Below are positions 1-7,278 of a DNA stretch of 8,462 nucleotides, one piece after another; the stretch's first letter is position 1; every line of letters starts with the position of its first letter. Below the pieces are notes generated by a model. The model was not told the DNA's origin. It worked only from the letters and a program-made list of their open reading frames with translations, and searched no databases. The translations under genes were made by a program, and so were the position numbers. Origin of the DNA: an uncultured bacterium (lineage in GTDB: Bacteria > Bacillota > Clostridia > TANB77 > CAG-508); contig CAJMRU010000028.1 in assembly GCA_905215845.1 (NCBI GenBank), positions 1 through 8,462 of the forward strand, written 5' to 3'.

Positions 1-884
1 GTTTTATACAATTATTTTTTATAATTGCTTTTATTACAAGTTATATAAGCAAAAATAAATACCTAAAAGAAATTAATAAAATTATGGACGGATTAGATGA
101 AAAATATCTTATATCAGAAGTTATCAAAAAACCAACAAGAGAAGAAGAATTAGCATACTATAAAATTTTAAAAAGAGCAAATAAATCAATGCTTGAAAAT
201 GTAAGTAATGTTAAAATAATGCAAAAAGACTACAAGGAATATATAGAAAGTTGGGTACATGAAATAAAAATTCCAATTACTTCATCAAAACTATTATGTG
301 AAAATAATAAATCAGATATTACAAATAAAATAGATGAAGATATAGAAGAAATCAATAATTATGTAGAACAAGCCTTATTTTATGCAAGACTAGATAAGGT
401 TTCAAATGACTTTATTATAAAGAAAATTTATGTAGCAGATGTTGTGAAAAATGTATTAGCAAGAAATAAAAAAATAATGATACAAAATAATATAAAAGTA
501 GAATTAGCAAATCTATCTATAAATGCTTATTCAGACGAAAAATGGTTAGAATTTATATTAAACCAATTAATTATAAACAGTATTAAATATAAAAAAGAAA
601 ATGGTGCAGTAATATCGTTAACAGCAACAGAAAATGAGCAAAATATACAATTAAAACTAAGAGATAATGGAATGGGAATAAAAAAGAGTGAAATAGATAG
701 AGTATTTGATAAAGGTTTTACAGGAACAAATGGAAGAAATCAAAAGAAATCAACAGGAATAGGATTATATTTATGCAAAAAAATGTGTGAAGAATTAGGA
801 ATGGAAATACAAGCAGAAAGCAAAGAAAATGAATATACAGAAATGATAATCACTATTCCTAAAAATAAAAAAATGATAAGGTAA
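1..884 (+). CDS. BceS-like intramembrane-sensing histidine kinase (5' end cut by window edge)
   Basis: Membrane histidine kinase that should phosphorylate a partner response regulator when the neighbouring ABC transporter senses a peptide antibiotic. The frame is open to the left edge, so the ATG at 84 is internal; 293 residues are visible. The first dozen or so are hydrophobic, the end of a transmembrane helix, followed by a short charged linker and GLDEKYLISEV, a pattern I associate with BceS-type kinases. The H-box WVHEIKIPI carries the phospho-acceptor His (codon 258-260; visible residue 86). The ATPase domain shows the N-box NQLIINSIKY (188-197), G1 DNGMGI (222-227) and G2 STGIGLYL (251-258). 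No sensor domain follows the visible helix; whether the missing N-terminus is only a second helix, as in the family, cannot be seen. It is followed by a transporter pair of the matching type, as in bceRS-bceAB loci. Kinase identity is sure; the Bce subgroup is inferred from context and motifs. Confidence 0.93.
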   Translation, partial: FIQLFFIIAFITSYISKNKYLKEINKIMDGLDEKYLISEVIKKPTREEELAYYKILKRANKSMLENVSNVKIMQKDYKEYIESWVHEIKIPITSSKLLCENNKSDITNKIDEDIEEINNYVEQALFYARLDKVSNDFIIKKIYVADVVKNVLARNKKIMIQNNIKVELANLSINAYSDEKWLEFILNQLIINSIKYKKENGAVISLTATENEQNIQLKLRDNGMGIKKSEIDRVFDKGFTGTNGRNQKKSTGIGLYLCKKMCEELGMEIQAESKENEYTEMIITIPKNKKMIR

Positions 885-918
885 AAATTCTCTTTGTAAT
901 TTGCAAAGAGAAATTTTT
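883..918 (+). terminator. Intrinsic terminator after the kinase gene
   Basis: The arms TTCTCTTTG (888-896) and CAAAGAGAA (904-912) form a perfect 9-bp stem with a 7-base loop. After one bulged A (913) the stem can continue as AAAAA/TTTTT into the 3' T-run at 914-918. The left arm begins inside the TAA stop codon. It separates the kinase transcript from the transporter operon, consistent with separate control of the two halves of a Bce module. Confidence 0.8.
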
Positions 919-921
919 ATC

Positions 922-935
922 TTACAAAACTGTAA
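922..935. promoter_or_regulatory. Inverted repeat TTACA-N4-TGTAA, probable BceR-like response-regulator site
   Basis: Positions 922-926 read TTACA and 931-935 read TGTAA, a perfect 5-bp inverted repeat with a 4-base spacer. This agrees with the TNACA-N4-TGTAA consensus I recall for BceR-like regulators of Firmicutes. It lies between the kinase terminator and the transporter genes, where the operator of an inducible bceAB operon is expected, about 45 bases upstream of a TATAAT. Seen: the repeat and its place. Inferred: that the regulator encoded left of the window binds here. Confidence 0.55.
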
Positions 936-956
936 TATAAATGCAAACTACTTCTA

Positions 957-985
957 TATGAAAAAGCTAAAAAAGGAATTATAAT
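957..985 (+). promoter_or_regulatory. Candidate activator-dependent promoter of the transporter operon
   Basis: A perfect -10 hexamer TATAAT lies at 980-985. At the correct 17-base distance the -35 position (957-962, TATGAA) matches poorly, as expected for a promoter that needs an activator bound upstream. The candidate operator at 922-935 lies on its 5' side. In DNA this rich in A and T a TATAAT also occurs by chance, so support comes mainly from position. Confidence 0.35.
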
Positions 986-1005
986 CAAAATAGATAAAGA
1001 AGAAT

Positions 1006-1031
1006 AAAATCATAAATATTTATATGATTTT
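1006..1031 (+). repeat. Perfect 9-bp inverted repeat in the leader of the transporter operon
   Basis: AAAATCATA (1006-1014) and TATGATTTT (1023-1031) are exact inverse complements with an 8-base loop. It ends about 11 bases before the Shine-Dalgarno of the ATPase gene. It could be an mRNA hairpin near the ribosome site, a second operator, or chance, since the arms are nearly all A and T. There is no long T-run after it, so it is not a convincing terminator. Confidence 0.4.
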
Positions 1032-1056
1032 CTAGTTATTTTAAGGAGGGATTGAT

Positions 1057-1824
1057 TTGAAAAAAATATTAAAAGTAGAGCAAATTCAAAAATATTATGG
1101 AAATAAAGATAATATTACAAAAGCACTAGATGGAATTAGCTTTGATGTAGAAGAAGGTGAATTTATAGGAATAATGGGAGCAAGTGGCTCTGGAAAGACA
1201 ACACTTTTAAATTGTATTTCTACAATAGATAATGTTAGTAGTGGACATATTTACTTAGATGAAAAAGATATTACAGAAATAAGAGAAGAAAATATTGCAA
1301 AATTCAGGAGAGAAAATTTAGGTTTTATTTTTCAAGATTTCAATTTGTTAGACACCTTAACGATTGAGGAAAACATAGCATTAATATTAACAATAAATAA
1401 AGTAGCACAAAAAGAAATAGATAGAAAAATATTAGAAATAACAAGTAAATTAGGAATTAAAGAGATTTTAAACAAATATCCATATCAAGTATCAGGAGGA
1501 CAAAAACAAAGATGTGCCTCAGCAAGAGCAATAGTAAATTCGCCTAAAATAATACTAGCAGATGAACCAACAGGAAGTTTAGACTCAAAATCTGCAAGAC
1601 AACTATTAGAAATAATGGAAAATATGAACAAAAATATGAGAGCAACTATTTTAATGGTTACACATGACCCATTATCTGCAAGTTATTGTAATAAAATTTT
1701 ATTTTTAAAAGATGGTAAAATTTTTAACAGAATTGAAAAAGGAGAAAAGGAAAGAAAAGAGTTTTATAATGAAATATTAGATGTATTAGCATTACTTGGA
1801 GGTGATGCAAGAGATGTTAGGTAA
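1057..1824 (+). CDS. BceA-like ABC transporter ATP-binding protein (antimicrobial-peptide resistance)
   Basis: Cytoplasmic ATPase that powers, and with BceS signals for, the permease encoded next. In the 255 residues are Walker A GASGSGKT (41-48), Q-loop Gln in IFQDF (93), signature VSGGQKQR (145-152), Walker B IILADE (165-170), D-loop GSLD and H-loop His in VTHD (203): a complete, presumably active nucleotide-binding domain of the MacB/LolD/BceA class. It starts at TTG 1057 with a strong AAGGAGGG (1043-1050) six bases before; no in-frame ATG near the start gives a better fit, and the Walker A distance from the N-terminus is normal. The last 11 bases overlap the permease gene. Bce rather than LolD/MacB is inferred from the 3' partner and the adjacent kinase; the peptide recognised cannot be told. 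Confidence 0.95.
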   Translation: MKKILKVEQIQKYYGNKDNITKALDGISFDVEEGEFIGIMGASGSGKTTLLNCISTIDNVSSGHIYLDEKDITEIREENIAKFRRENLGFIFQDFNLLDTLTIEENIALILTINKVAQKEIDRKILEITSKLGIKEILNKYPYQVSGGQKQRCASARAIVNSPKIILADEPTGSLDSKSARQLLEIMENMNKNMRATILMVTHDPLSASYCNKILFLKDGKIFNRIEKGEKERKEFYNEILDVLALLGGDARDVR

Positions 1825-3850
1825 ATTATCTATTAGAAATGCCAAAAGACAAGCAAAAGATTATATAATTTATTTTATAACAGTAATAATATCAGTGGCA
1901 TTAATGTTCAGTTTTAATTCACTTGCAGTTTCTAAGGATATAAGTGAATTGTCAAGTTCCATGAAAGCATTTTCAAAAAGTATTTTAGGTATTAGCATTA
2001 TCATAATTTTTGTTATGGCATGGCTTATAAATTATACAATGAAGTTCATGCTAGAAAAAAGAAGTAAAGAATTTGGAACTTATCAAATATTAGGGATAGA
2101 GAAAAAAGATATTTCAAATATGTTTACATTAGAGAATTTATTGATTGGAAGTTTAGCTTTTATATTTGGTATTGGAGCAGGACTATTTTTAAATCAACTT
2201 TTAACATCAATTATTATGAATTTATTTAACCAACCATATCAAATAAAAATAGTGTTTGATATGAAAGCAGTAGGGCTAACAGCACTATATTTCTTTGGGA
2301 TTTTTGTTTTAGTATTATTAAATTGTAGAAGAAAGATAAAAAAGACAAAAGTATATAATTTATTATATGCAGATAAGAAAAATGAAAACAATGTAATTAA
2401 AAAAGCCAAAGGAAACATTATAGTATTTATAACATCTTTAATATTATTAGTATTAGCATATTTTATAACTAGCAAAGAATTTAAAGATATAAATCATATG
2501 AAAAGTAGTAATATAACTATTGCAATTATAATGTTAATAGTTGGTATATATCTATTTTATATTAGCATTTCAAGTTTTATAGCAAAAAGATATTTAGAAA
2601 ATAAGGCAAGAAAATATAAAAAAAGTAATATGTTTTTATATAGAAATTTAACATCCAAAATAAACACAATGAGTATTACAATGGGAACAATAGCTCTTAT
2701 GTTTACATTTATATTAGTTGGTGGAAATGTTGCATTACTAACCAATAATATGTTAAACAATGAAATTGAAATGGGCTATCCATTTGAAATATCAATGACT
2801 TCAGCAGACGAAGACCTTTCAATATATAAAGAATATATTAATAAAAATGTAAAAGTAAAGGAAATATATGAATATAGATTATATGATGTCCCTAATACAA
2901 ATATACGTACAGCCTTAGCAAATAGTGTGTTTAAAGAAAGATTTTATGAGAGTTTAGACTCAGTAATGTTACTTAAAGACTATAATAAGTTAAGACAAAT
3001 GTTAGGATATGAAACAGTTACATTAAACGATAATGAAGCAATAATTCAATGCATGAAAACAGCTCAAGGATTATTTGAAGAATATGTACAAGAAAATAAT
3101 ACAATAAAAATTTGTGATAAAAATCTAAATATAAAGCAAGTAAATGGAGAGAATTTTTCACAAATAAGTCTTAATGGATACACATATTGTATTATAGTAC
3201 CTGACAGTATGGAAGAATTACTAGTAAAACAACATAACGAATTAATAAAAGATTCAAATTTTGATTATTCATATAAATTGGTAGCGACAACAGAAGAACC
3301 AACAGATGAAAAATTTTATGAAGAAATAGAAAGCATGGTTCCTACGAGACAATATACGGAAATTGCAGAATATGGAGGAGAAAGATTTGAACAAAAAATA
3401 GAAAGAGAAGTAGTAAATGTTCAAACAAGAGGAAAAAGAGTAACTGAAACAAAATCATTTTATGCAATAATATCATTTTTAGCATTTTATGTTGCATTAA
3501 TATTTGTAATGGCAACAGCAACATTACTTGCAATACAACAATTAAGTGATTCTGAAAAATATAAATACAGATATGAATTATTAAAGAAATTAGGAATGGA
3601 TGAGTTAGAGATAAATAGAACAGTATTTAAACAATTATTCTTCTATTTTGTAATACCTATGTTATTACCTTTTGTAATAAGTATTCCAATTATATTAACT
3701 GTAAGTAATGTATTTACGATTGCTGTTACAATGGAGGAGATTATTAGAAATATAGGAATTATATATGGAATGTTTATATTAGTTTATGGAATTTACTTTA
3801 TTGCAACAGATGTTCAGTTTACAAGGAATATTGAGGAAGTTGGAAAATAG
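1814..3850 (+). CDS. BceB-like ABC transporter permease (FtsX-type, ten membrane helices)
   Basis: Membrane partner of the preceding ATPase; in the family it senses and removes cell-wall-active peptides and passes the signal to the BceS kinase. From ATG 1814 it has 678 residues, usual for the family. Hydrophobic segments lie near 17-37, 57-79, 108-130, 150-171, 201-219, 233-256, 285-310, 549-574, 607-630 and 645-666, with a large hydrophilic domain at about 311-548 between helices seven and eight: the BceB hallmark. EFGTYQILGIEKKDI (86-100) and the similar YRYELLKKLGMDELEI (585-600) are FtsX-type cytoplasmic loops touching the ATPase. A TTG at 1796 and an ATG at 1805 are in frame, but GGAGG at 1798-1802 best serves 1814, whose product begins MLGKLSIRNAKRQ like family members. 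It overlaps the ATPase gene by 11 bases, implying translational coupling. Substrate unknown. Confidence 0.93.
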   Translation: MLGKLSIRNAKRQAKDYIIYFITVIISVALMFSFNSLAVSKDISELSSSMKAFSKSILGISIIIIFVMAWLINYTMKFMLEKRSKEFGTYQILGIEKKDISNMFTLENLLIGSLAFIFGIGAGLFLNQLLTSIIMNLFNQPYQIKIVFDMKAVGLTALYFFGIFVLVLLNCRRKIKKTKVYNLLYADKKNENNVIKKAKGNIIVFITSLILLVLAYFITSKEFKDINHMKSSNITIAIIMLIVGIYLFYISISSFIAKRYLENKARKYKKSNMFLYRNLTSKINTMSITMGTIALMFTFILVGGNVALLTNNMLNNEIEMGYPFEISMTSADEDLSIYKEYINKNVKVKEIYEYRLYDVPNTNIRTALANSVFKERFYESLDSVMLLKDYNKLRQMLGYETVTLNDNEAIIQCMKTAQGLFEEYVQENNTIKICDKNLNIKQVNGENFSQISLNGYTYCIIVPDSMEELLVKQHNELIKDSNFDYSYKLVATTEEPTDEKFYEEIESMVPTRQYTEIAEYGGERFEQKIEREVVNVQTRGKRVTETKSFYAIISFLAFYVALIFVMATATLLAIQQLSDSEKYKYRYELLKKLGMDELEINRTVFKQLFFYFVIPMLLPFVISIPIILTVSNVFTIAVTMEEIIRNIGIIYGMFILVYGIYFIATDVQFTRNIEEVGK

Positions 3851-3865
3851 TAAAGTATAATTTAT

Positions 3866-3892
3866 AAGGCTTACCCCAAAAAGGTAAGCCTT
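3866..3892 (+). terminator. Hairpin terminator after the permease gene
   Basis: AAGGCTTACC (3866-3875) and GGTAAGCCTT (3883-3892) make a perfect 10-bp stem with a CCAAAAA loop. The T-run after it is short (TTTG), so termination may be partial. It is the most stable hairpin between the permease and uvrB and lies directly before the ribosome site of the small reading frame at 3916. Confidence 0.65.
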
Positions 3893-3915
3893 TGATAATA
3901 TAAGGAGTATCAAAC

Positions 3916-4035
3916 ATGAATATAGATATAGGAAATTTTTACTTTATAAAAGATTTGTTTTTTGATATTATAGATGATTCAGAATTAATGCAAAATAAAG
4001 AAAACGGAAATAAGAGACCTTGTATTTCTATATAA
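3916..4035 (+). pseudogene. Toxin-like gene remnant, N-terminal 39 residues only (possible ToxN/AbiQ/CptN type III toxin)
   Basis: A 39-codon frame starts at ATG 3916 with AAGGAG (3902-3907) eight bases upstream and ends at TAA 4033. The product contains NFYFIKDLFFDIID and LMQNKENGNKRPC, which remind me of the N-terminus of longer (about 150 residues or more) endoribonuclease toxins of type III toxin-antitoxin loci, where a conserved NKRPC-like stretch is followed by a beta-rich core. Here the likeness ends after the Cys with ISI and a stop, so the catalytic body is missing. There is no tandem-repeat antitoxin RNA upstream; the permease gene lies there instead, though a terminator hairpin before the toxin is the usual layout. 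Seen: frame, ribosome site, truncation. From memory: family likeness, not verified. It could also be a genuine small protein or chance. Confidence 0.4.
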
Positions 4036-4048
4036 AAAATGTTATAAA
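4020..4048 (+). promoter_or_regulatory. Candidate uvrB promoter
   Basis: TTGTAT (4020-4025) and TATAAA (4043-4048) stand 17 bases apart, which would start transcription near 4055, about 20 bases before the uvrB ribosome site GGAGGA (4075-4080). The -35 half matches only TTG. I see no LexA-type operator (GAAC-N4-GTTC) between 3894 and 4083, so no sign of SOS control of uvrB here. Confidence 0.3.
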
Positions 4049-4083
4049 TAAATATAGATGAATTATAATTATATGGAGGAAAA

Positions 4084-6043
4084 ATGTTCGAATTAGTATC
4101 AGATTACAAGCCAACAGGCGACCAGCCAAAAGCAATAGAATACTTATCAAAAGGAATAGAAGAAGGCAAAAAATTCCAGACACTTTTAGGAGTTACAGGC
4201 TCTCGGAAAAACTTTCACGATGGCAAATATTATTCAAAAAGTACAAAAACCAACACTAGTTTTAGCACATAATAAGACACTAGCTGGACAACTTTATAGT
4301 GAATTTAAAGAATTCTTTCCTAAGAATAATGTGGAGTACTTTGTTTCATATTATGACTATTACCAACCAGAAAGCTATATTCCATCATCAGATACATATA
4401 TAGAAAAAGACTCTTCAGTAAATGATGAAATAGATAAACTAAGACATTCAGCAACATTGTCACTATTTGAAACAAGAGATGTAATAATAATAGCTTCAGT
4501 ATCTTGTATATATGGCTTAGGAGATCCAGAGGACTATCAAGAAATGATGTTATCACTAAGACCAGGAATGCAAAAAGGAAGAGATGAAGTATTAAAAAAA
4601 CTAATTACAATGCAATATACAAGAAATGAAATAGATTTTAAAAGAGGAACTTTTAGAGCAAAGGGAGATATTGTAGAAATATATCCATCAGACAAATCAG
4701 AGTCAGCAATTAGAGTTGAATTTTGGGGAGATGAAATTGAAAAAATAACAGAAATAAACCCATTAACAGGTAAAGCAATAGGGAGCAGAAGGCATATTTT
4801 AATTTCACCAGCATCTCACTATGTTACAACTAAAAATAAGATGGAGAAAGCCATAGTAACTATTGAAGAAGAATTAGAAGAAAGAATAAAATATTTCAAG
4901 GAAAATGATAAACTAATAGAAGCCCAAAGAATAGAAGAAAGAACAAATTTTGATATAGAAATGATGAAAGAAACAGGATTTTGTTCTGGGATAGAAAACT
5001 ATTCAAGACATATAAGTGGAAGAAAACCAGGAAGTCCACCATATACTCTTTTTGACTATTTTCCTAAAGACTTTTTATTATTAGTAGATGAGTCACATGC
5101 AACAATTCCACAAGTTAGAGCAATGTATAATGGTGACCATTCTAGAAAAGAATCATTAATAAATTATGGATTTAGATTGCCATCAGCATTTGACAATAGA
5201 CCATTAAAATTTGAAGAATTTGAAGATAGATTAAATCAAGTAGTGTTTGTTAGTGCTACACCAGGAGATTATGAAAAGGAACATAGTAAAGAAAATGTAG
5301 TTGAACAAATTATTAGACCAACAGGATTATTAGACCCAAAAATAGAAGTTAAACCAGTAACAAATCAAATAGATGACTTACTAGAACAAATAAGGCTAAG
5401 AGTAGAAAAGAAGGAAAGAGTTTTAGTTACAACATTAACTAAAAAAATGGCAGAAGATTTAACAGAATATTTAAAAAGTTTAGATATTAAAGTAAATTAT
5501 ATTCATTCAGAAACAAAAACCTTAGAAAGAATGGAAATAATAAGAAATTTGAGGTTAGGGGAATTTGATGTTTTAGTTGGAATAAACTTATTAAGAGAAG
5601 GATTAGATATTCCAGAGGTATCATTAGTTGCAATATTAGATGCTGATAAAGAGGGCTTCTTGCGTTCAGAAAGGTCATTGATTCAAACAATAGGACGTGC
5701 TGCAAGAAATACTGATGGAACAGTTATAATGTATGCAGATGAGCTAACCGATAGTATGGAAAAAGCAATTAGTGAAACAAATAGAAGAAGAAAAATACAA
5801 GAAGAGTACAACAAAGAACATAACATAACACCAAGAACTATAACTAAATCAGTAAGAGACACAATAAAAGTAACAGATGCAGAAGATATAGGTGTAGAAT
5901 ATAAATTAGAAAAAGAAGACGACATAAAAGAAACAATAGCAAAATTAACAGATGAAATGTTAAAATTTGCAGCAGATATGGAATTTGAAAAAGCAGCTGA
6001 ATTGAGAGATAAGATAAAGGAATTAGAAAAATTATTATCGTAA
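4084..6043 (+). pseudogene. uvrB: UvrB, excinuclease ABC subunit B, with a one-base frameshift in Walker A
   Basis: DNA damage-recognition helicase of nucleotide excision repair, loaded by UvrA and then binding UvrC. The start is ATG 4084 with GGAGGA at 4075-4080. The first 40 codons give a normal N-terminus up to GVTGS; then TCTCGGAAAAACT shifts the frame. Removing T4203 or C4204 restores GVTGSGKTFTMANII and one 652-residue protein, close to the family length. In the restored protein: Walker A 36-43, beta-hairpin YYDYYQPESYIP (89-100), DEAH-like VDESH (334-338), SATPGDYE (390-397), motif VI QTIGRAAR (534-541), and a C-terminal UVR motif (about 613-650) that binds UvrC. As written, translation ends at 4272. 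The larger 3' frame could start at ATG 4220 but lacks a good ribosome site and the ATP-binding loop. CGG in the shifted frame is a codon almost unused here. No decay elsewhere: recent mutation or data error. Confidence 0.93.
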
Positions 6044-6088
6044 AATATGGTTTATAGGCATATCCAAAAAACCTAAATATCTTATATT

Positions 6089-6124
6089 AAGGAGAGAAGA
6101 TAATATACAAAGATAGTATATTAT
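6089..6124 (+). promoter_or_regulatory. Distant Shine-Dalgarno followed by a hairpin, leader of the glycosyltransferase gene
   Basis: AAGGAGAG (6089-6096) is the only good ribosome site before ATG 6133 but lies 36 bases from it. Between them, ATAATATAC (6100-6108) and GTATATTAT (6116-6124) form a perfect 9-bp inverted repeat with a 7-base loop. If folded, the unpaired distance from AAGGAG to ATG falls to about 13 bases. The in-frame stop TGA at 6127-6129 rules out an earlier start. The repeat could equally be a protein-binding site. Confidence 0.45.
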
Positions 6125-6132
6125 AGTGAACT

Positions 6133-7278
6133 ATGAAAATATTAATAGTAATAGACCAATATGATGGGGCAAATAATGGAACAACAATTTCAGCAAGAAG
6201 ATTTGTAAAATATTTAAGAAAAAATGGAAATACAGTAAAAGTATTAAGTACAGGACAAAAAGAAGTTGATAAATATGTGTTAAAAGAAGTAAAACTAATA
6301 CCAATAGCTAAACAAATTATAAAATCACAAGGAATGACTTTTGCTAAGGTAGATAAGGAAATATTAGAAACAGCAATAAAAGAGGCAGATATAGTTCATT
6401 TTTATATGCCATTTAAGTTGTCAATAGAAGGAATGAAAATTGCTAAAAAATTAAATAAACCAATGACAGCTGCTTTTCATGTACAACCTGAAAATATAAC
6501 ATCTACTTTAAAACTTGGAAATAATGAAAAAGTAAATAATAAAATTTATGAATTGTTTAGAGATAAGTTTTATAATAACTTTACACACATACATTGTCCT
6601 AGTAATTTTATTGCAAACCAACTAAAAGAACATGGATATAATTCTAAATTACATGTGATATCAAATGGAATTGAAAAAGATTTTAAATACAATAAAACAG
6701 AGAAGCCAGAAGAATTTAAAGAAAAAATTATTATCACAATGGTAGGAAGATTATCAGAAGAAAAAAGGCAAGATTTATTAATAGAGGCAGTAAAAAAATC
6801 TAAATATAGTGAAAAAATCCAATTAATTTTTGCAGGAAAAGGACCTAAAAAAAGAGGATATGTAAAATTAGGAAAAACATTAAAAAATGAGCCTATTTTT
6901 GAATTTTATAAAAAAGAAGAGTTAAAAAATATACTATCATTTACAGATATATATGTACATACAGCAGATGCAGAAATAGAAGCAATATCATGTATTGAAG
7001 CATTTGCAACAGGTTTAGTGCCTATAATAGCAAATAGCAATAAATCAGCTACAACTCAATTTGCAATAGATGAAAGAAGCTTATTTGAAGCAGGAAATAG
7101 TGATGATTTAGCAAATAAAATTGATTATTGGTTAGAAAATGAACAAGAAAGAAAAAATATGGAAAAAATATATGCAGAACAAGCAGAAAAATATAGAATT
7201 GAAAATAGTATAGAAAAAATAGAGGAGATGTTTAAAGAAGAAATTGATGAGAGAAGAAGTGAAAGAATTATCAGATGA
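6133..7278 (+). CDS. GT4-family glycosyltransferase (possible diacylglycerol/glycolipid glycosyltransferase)
   Basis: Probable retaining, GT-B fold glycosyltransferase that moves a sugar from a nucleotide sugar to an acceptor at the inner face of the membrane. Of 381 residues, the N-terminal acceptor domain begins IVIDQYDGANNGTTIS (5-20) with a glycine-containing loop; FHVQPE (115-120) and HCPSNFI (154-160) are typical of the interdomain region. The C-terminal domain has VGRLSEEKRQDLLIEA (204-219), the phosphate/nucleotide-binding part, and the E-x7-E motif at Glu281 and Glu289 in a stretch ending IEAFATG. The C-terminus is highly charged. The start is fixed by TGA at 6127-6129. The gene overlaps the acyltransferase gene by 32 bases, which suggests a lipid acceptor such as diacylglycerol; similar two-domain enzymes make glucosyl-diacylglycerol anchors. 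Fold and class are sure, sugar and acceptor are inferred. The distance to uvrB is 89 bases with no clear terminator, so read-through is possible. Confidence 0.88.
   Translation: MKILIVIDQYDGANNGTTISARRFVKYLRKNGNTVKVLSTGQKEVDKYVLKEVKLIPIAKQIIKSQGMTFAKVDKEILETAIKEADIVHFYMPFKLSIEGMKIAKKLNKPMTAAFHVQPENITSTLKLGNNEKVNNKIYELFRDKFYNNFTHIHCPSNFIANQLKEHGYNSKLHVISNGIEKDFKYNKTEKPEEFKEKIIITMVGRLSEEKRQDLLIEAVKKSKYSEKIQLIFAGKGPKKRGYVKLGKTLKNEPIFEFYKKEELKNILSFTDIYVHTADAEIEAISCIEAFATGLVPIIANSNKSATTQFAIDERSLFEAGNSDDLANKIDYWLENEQERKNMEKIYAEQAEKYRIENSIEKIEEMFKEEIDERRSERIIR

Noticed and set aside
84..86. ATG as the start of the histidine kinase gene
   Set aside because: The frame is open upstream to the window edge and encodes the end of a membrane helix and linker typical of the family, so this is an internal methionine.
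1796..1807. TTG 1796 or ATG 1805 as permease start
   Set aside because: They overlap or sit too close to the GGAGG at 1798-1802; ATG 1814 has correct spacing and gives the usual N-terminus.
2239..2475. Minus-strand frames inside the permease and uvrB genes (also near 2557-2760, 3342-3533, 4320-4556, 5487-5925)
   Set aside because: They are antisense shadows of strongly coding plus-strand genes, with low-complexity Leu/Phe/Ile-rich products and no ribosome sites.
3831..3861. Promoter TTGAGG-19-TATAAT at the end of the permease gene
   Set aside because: The -10 is perfect, but the spacer is 19 bases and the -35 lies inside coding sequence; too weak in AT-rich DNA to list, though it could transcribe the small frame at 3916.
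3894..4083. LexA/SOS operator before uvrB
   Set aside because: No GAAC-N4-GTTC-like palindrome is present.
4204..4215. Programmed ribosomal frameshift in uvrB
   Set aside because: The A-run has only five bases, the needed shift is +1, and P-site re-pairing from UCU to CUC is not possible for the same tRNA; UvrB is not known to use frameshifting.
6049..6073. Terminator after uvrB
   Set aside because: GGTTT and AAACC can pair over only five bases with a long loop and no T-run after them.
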